Assembly: GCA_964444385.1 (NCBI GenBank)
Contig: CAYUHD010000019.1
Location: 1 to 24,146 of the forward strand
DNA from: D2472 sp964444385
Lineage (GTDB): Bacteria; Pseudomonadota; Gammaproteobacteria; Magnimaribacterales; D2472
DNA: 24,146 bases
Direction: 5' to 3'
The notes under the pieces are model-generated. The model was not told the origin of the DNA. It saw only the letters and a program-made list of their open reading frames with translations, and ran no database searches. Position numbers and translations under genes: made by a program. Positions 22,144-24,146 of the stretch are shown here, in pieces; within the stretch, counting starts at the first letter, position 1, and each line of letters starts with the position of its first letter.

Positions 22144-23283
22144 ATGAATAAATCTTTGCTCATTGTTGGCACTTTTTTGCTCTTTGCTTGTGGACAGGGA
22201 GATGATGTCGAGTTAGTTGCCTTGGGCTCTAATACAAAATCACCTTCAATTTTAGAACAAACAACACAACCAAAAGCCAAGAATGTTATTTTATTGATAG
22301 GAGATGGAATGGGGCCCAATCAAGTTGCATTAGCAAAATTTGCAACCGGCGGCCCTGATCATAGATTATCTTTTGAAAATTTCCCCATCACCGGCATTGT
22401 TTATAATCACTCTGCAAATAGCCTCTATACTGATTCAGCCGCTGCTGCGACTTCTTGGTCTACCGGTGTCAAAACAATTAATCGATATTTAGCGGTTGAT
22501 GCAGAAAAAAAGTTTCTTCCAACTATTCCTGAGCTTTTAAGTACCAAAGGCTATAAGTCTGGTCTTGTAGCAACTTCATCCATTACCCATGCAACACCAG
22601 CAGCTTTTTATGCACATATCGATAGTCGTTATAAAGAAAAAGAAATTGCAAACATGCTTGTTAATTCTGATATAGATATTGCTCTTGGTGGAGGTGCAGA
22701 ATTTTTTGATGTGCCCCCATCTGAAGATAACCCTTTCATGATTTACGACAAGGAGCTTCTAGATTCAAATTTACTTTCCTCTAAAAAACAGGTGATTGGA
22801 CTATTTTCTGAGGATGGTCTTGATAGAAGATTGGGGCCTCCTACTCAGCTTGAGATGACAGATGTTGCACTTAGTTTTCTTGAAGAAAAATCCCAAAACT
22901 GTACAGGATTTTTTTTAATGTCTGAAGGCAGCCAAATAGATTGGGGCGGCCATGATAATAATGTTAAATATGTGCTTGCAGAATTTACTGATTTTGATGA
23001 AACAGTTCAGGCCGCAACAAATTTTGCCGTCGAGAACAAAGATACTTTAATCCTTGTTACGGCTGATCATGCAACGGGCGGGCTGGTTTTGCAAAAGCCC
23101 AAAGGTTCAAAGGTTAGAGCGCAATGGACTACTGGAAGTCATGACCTTTCTCCAATCAATATTTATGCATATGGCCCGAGTTCAGAGCTCTTTAGTGGAG
23201 TGATGGATAACACAGAAATTTTTGATCGTATTTTGCTTGCTTTAGATTATGACAATCTAGATTCAAGTAATTGCACTAACTAA
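22144..23283 (+). CDS. Alkaline phosphatase (PhoA family), lipoprotein
   Basis: A 379-residue enzyme that hydrolyses phosphomonoesters outside the inner membrane. The catalytic set of PhoA can be followed: IGDGMG with Asp54, nucleophile Ser98 in YTDSAAAATSWSTG, SITHATPA (146-152), Arg162, Glu261, Asp266 and His270 in SEGSQIDWGGHDNN, Asp308-His309 in TADHATGG and His333 in GSHDLSPI, giving two Zn and one Mg site. The N-terminus has a lipobox (LLFAC, Cys16), so it is membrane-tethered, unlike E. coli PhoA. The core is shorter than E. coli PhoA (about 470). Its last 21 bp overlap the convergent yrfG-like gene. The start lies 4 bp after the acid phosphatase stop. Confidence 0.93.
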   Translation: MNKSLLIVGTFLLFACGQGDDVELVALGSNTKSPSILEQTTQPKAKNVILLIGDGMGPNQVALAKFATGGPDHRLSFENFPITGIVYNHSANSLYTDSAAAATSWSTGVKTINRYLAVDAEKKFLPTIPELLSTKGYKSGLVATSSITHATPAAFYAHIDSRYKEKEIANMLVNSDIDIALGGGAEFFDVPPSEDNPFMIYDKELLDSNLLSSKKQVIGLFSEDGLDRRLGPPTQLEMTDVALSFLEEKSQNCTGFFLMSEGSQIDWGGHDNNVKYVLAEFTDFDETVQAATNFAVENKDTLILVTADHATGGLVLQKPKGSKVRAQWTTGSHDLSPINIYAYGPSSELFSGVMDNTEIFDRILLALDYDNLDSSNCTN

Positions 23284-23913
23284 ATCAGCAAGACTCGGGA
23301 ATGTCTCAACACCATTTTGAAGGATTCTGTTTTTACCCGGAGTGATCCATATAACTCTTTTGACTCCAGCCTTAATAGCAACTGTCACCACTTTAAAATC
23401 ATCATCAATAAATATTGAGTCTTCAAAATCAAGATTTAAATTGTGCCTTGCCAAAGACCAGAACTCTTTTTGTTCTTTTGGATAACCTGCCTTCATGCTA
23501 TAAAAAATTGAATCAAAAAATTCTAGAAAGTTTAGAGTTTCCGTTTTATATTCCTGAAGCCTTGGATCTCCATTGGTAAGAATATACTTAGGATTTTTTA
23601 AAGTTGATAATGTTTTTAAAGCTTCCAATGCACCCTTTAAAAATGAACATTTCTCTTCTTGTTTTTTAATAATTTCCAAACAATTAACATCAAGCAGGCC
23701 ATCCCAATAATTGAGGTTATACCAATTAAGCGTTCCTTTTTGTCTATCTATTTTTAGTTGAATTTCTATCTGAGTTTCTTCTATGCTTTGATTGGTTTGG
23801 TTGGCTACATGTTCAGGCAACCAAGATTGCCAAAATTTCCTATCATATGATTGATCTAAGATCACTCCATCAAGATCTGAGAGAATAGCAGTGGTAGAAT
23901 GAAGCTTTACCAT
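23263..23913 (-). CDS. yrfG: YrfG-like HAD hydrolase (GMP/IMP 5'-nucleotidase)
   Basis: A 216-residue cytosolic HAD phosphatase. Motif I is LSDLDGVILD with Asp13 and Asp15, motif II LTNGD (112-116), motif III Lys146 in GYPKEQKEFW, motif IV FIDDD (169-173). The stretch TLNWYNLNYW (61-70) in the cap closely matches E. coli YrfG, a purine 5'-nucleotidase, which is why I give that name. It starts just 6 bp from the divergent cysQ start. Near neighbours that act on nucleotides (cysQ, the exported phosphatases) fit a nucleotide-recycling role. Confidence 0.82.
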   Translation of the reverse strand: MVKLHSTTAILSDLDGVILDQSYDRKFWQSWLPEHVANQTNQSIEETQIEIQLKIDRQKGTLNWYNLNYWDGLLDVNCLEIIKKQEEKCSFLKGALEALKTLSTLKNPKYILTNGDPRLQEYKTETLNFLEFFDSIFYSMKAGYPKEQKEFWSLARHNLNLDFEDSIFIDDDFKVVTVAIKAGVKRVIWITPGKNRILQNGVETFPSLADLVSAIT

Positions 23914-23919
23914 TAAAAA

Positions 23920-24146
23920 ATGTTATCTAAAAATTTAGGATCTATTATCCCTCAATTAGAGGATCTAACGCGCAGTTTATTTCCAGAGATTCTAAAAATC
24001 TATAAAAATCCAAAATCTGATGCTGCCCAAAAAAAAGATGGGTCGCCCGTAACAGCAGCAGATATGTATGCACATAAAGTAATCGTTAACTTTCTTGTAA
24101 AGAATTTCCCTAAAATCCCAATTATTTCAGAAGAAAGCTTTGTGCA
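23920..24146 (+). CDS. cysQ: 3'(2'),5'-bisphosphate nucleotidase CysQ, 5' part only
   Basis: The first 75 codons of a gene cut by the window edge. The translation starts MLSKNLGSIIPQLEDLTRSL and contains KKDGSPVTAADMYAH and IPIISEES, the Lys-x-Asp/SPVT-x-AD and Ser-Glu-Glu signatures of CysQ, whose Glu binds Mg2+ in the full enzyme. CysQ removes the 3' phosphate of PAP, a by-product of sulfate reduction and phosphopantetheine transfer. The ATG is 6 bp from the divergent yrfG-like start, so any promoter must lie inside that gene. The remaining domains cannot be judged. Confidence 0.9.
   Translation, partial: MLSKNLGSIIPQLEDLTRSLFPEILKIYKNPKSDAAQKKDGSPVTAADMYAHKVIVNFLVKNFPKIPIISEESFV

Noticed and set aside
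1..24146. CRISPR array, tRNA, rRNA, insertion sequences or prophage genes
   Set aside because: Reading both strands showed no regular repeats, transposase or phage genes, or recognisable RNA gene; all long stretches are accounted for by ordinary coding genes.

Overview
The window is an A+T-rich, tightly packed chromosomal segment that looks like a streamlined marine gammaproteobacterium (SAR86-like is a guess; no rRNA or other marker gene is present to settle it). Reasons: gammaproteobacterial-type genes (HexR-like regulator, UvrD, LipB/LipA, YaaA, a YrfG-like nucleotidase and CysQ), very short intergenic gaps, convergent genes that overlap at their stops, divergent genes separated by only 6-50 bp, and few strong Shine-Dalgarno sites. 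I see no insertion sequence, prophage, CRISPR array, tRNA or rRNA. No stretch above 300 bases lacks a gene.

Layout. 9-2781: an NRAMP-related transporter without the canonical metal motif, then phosphatidylserine decarboxylase and phosphatidylserine synthase, closed by a hairpin terminator. 2819-5375: an unrecognised secreted Met/His-rich protein, divergent from a small membrane protein, a DUF3089 hydrolase and an SMR transporter whose stop is followed by a 30-codon in-frame tail. 5409-8764: a lysophospholipid-type acyltransferase, a membrane-anchored M20 peptidase of the PM20D1/CPS1 type, a GNAT acetyltransferase and a lipoprotein alpha/beta hydrolase. 8831-9805: nitronate monooxygenase.

9847-11961 is the most interesting part. 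A GT60-type (Skp1 GlcNAc-transferase-like) glycosyltransferase, followed by a MazG-like pyrophosphohydrolase, is divergent across 45 bp from a prolyl-4-hydroxylase-type 2-oxoglutarate/Fe(II) dioxygenase. The 45 bp hold an 8-bp perfect inverted repeat. In Dictyostelium and Toxoplasma, this enzyme pair hydroxylates a proline on cytosolic Skp1 and then puts GlcNAc on it. Here the pair may form a bacterial cytosolic hydroxyproline-GlcNAc modification system.

11962-19432: a HexR-like regulator divergent from uvrD; uvrD runs by overlaps into a TakP-like TRAP binding lipoprotein, lipB and lipA, and these converge on the TRAP membrane genes dctQ-dctM. A 2-oxoacid transporter is thus split around the lipoate genes, whose product serves 2-oxoacid dehydrogenases. 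19471-21244: yaaA, a dienoyl-CoA isomerase (ECH1-like) and a 54-residue upstream ORF. 21291-24146: an exported acid phosphatase and an alkaline phosphatase lipoprotein in tandem, a YrfG-like nucleotidase, and the beginning of cysQ, which together suggest phosphate and nucleotide recycling.
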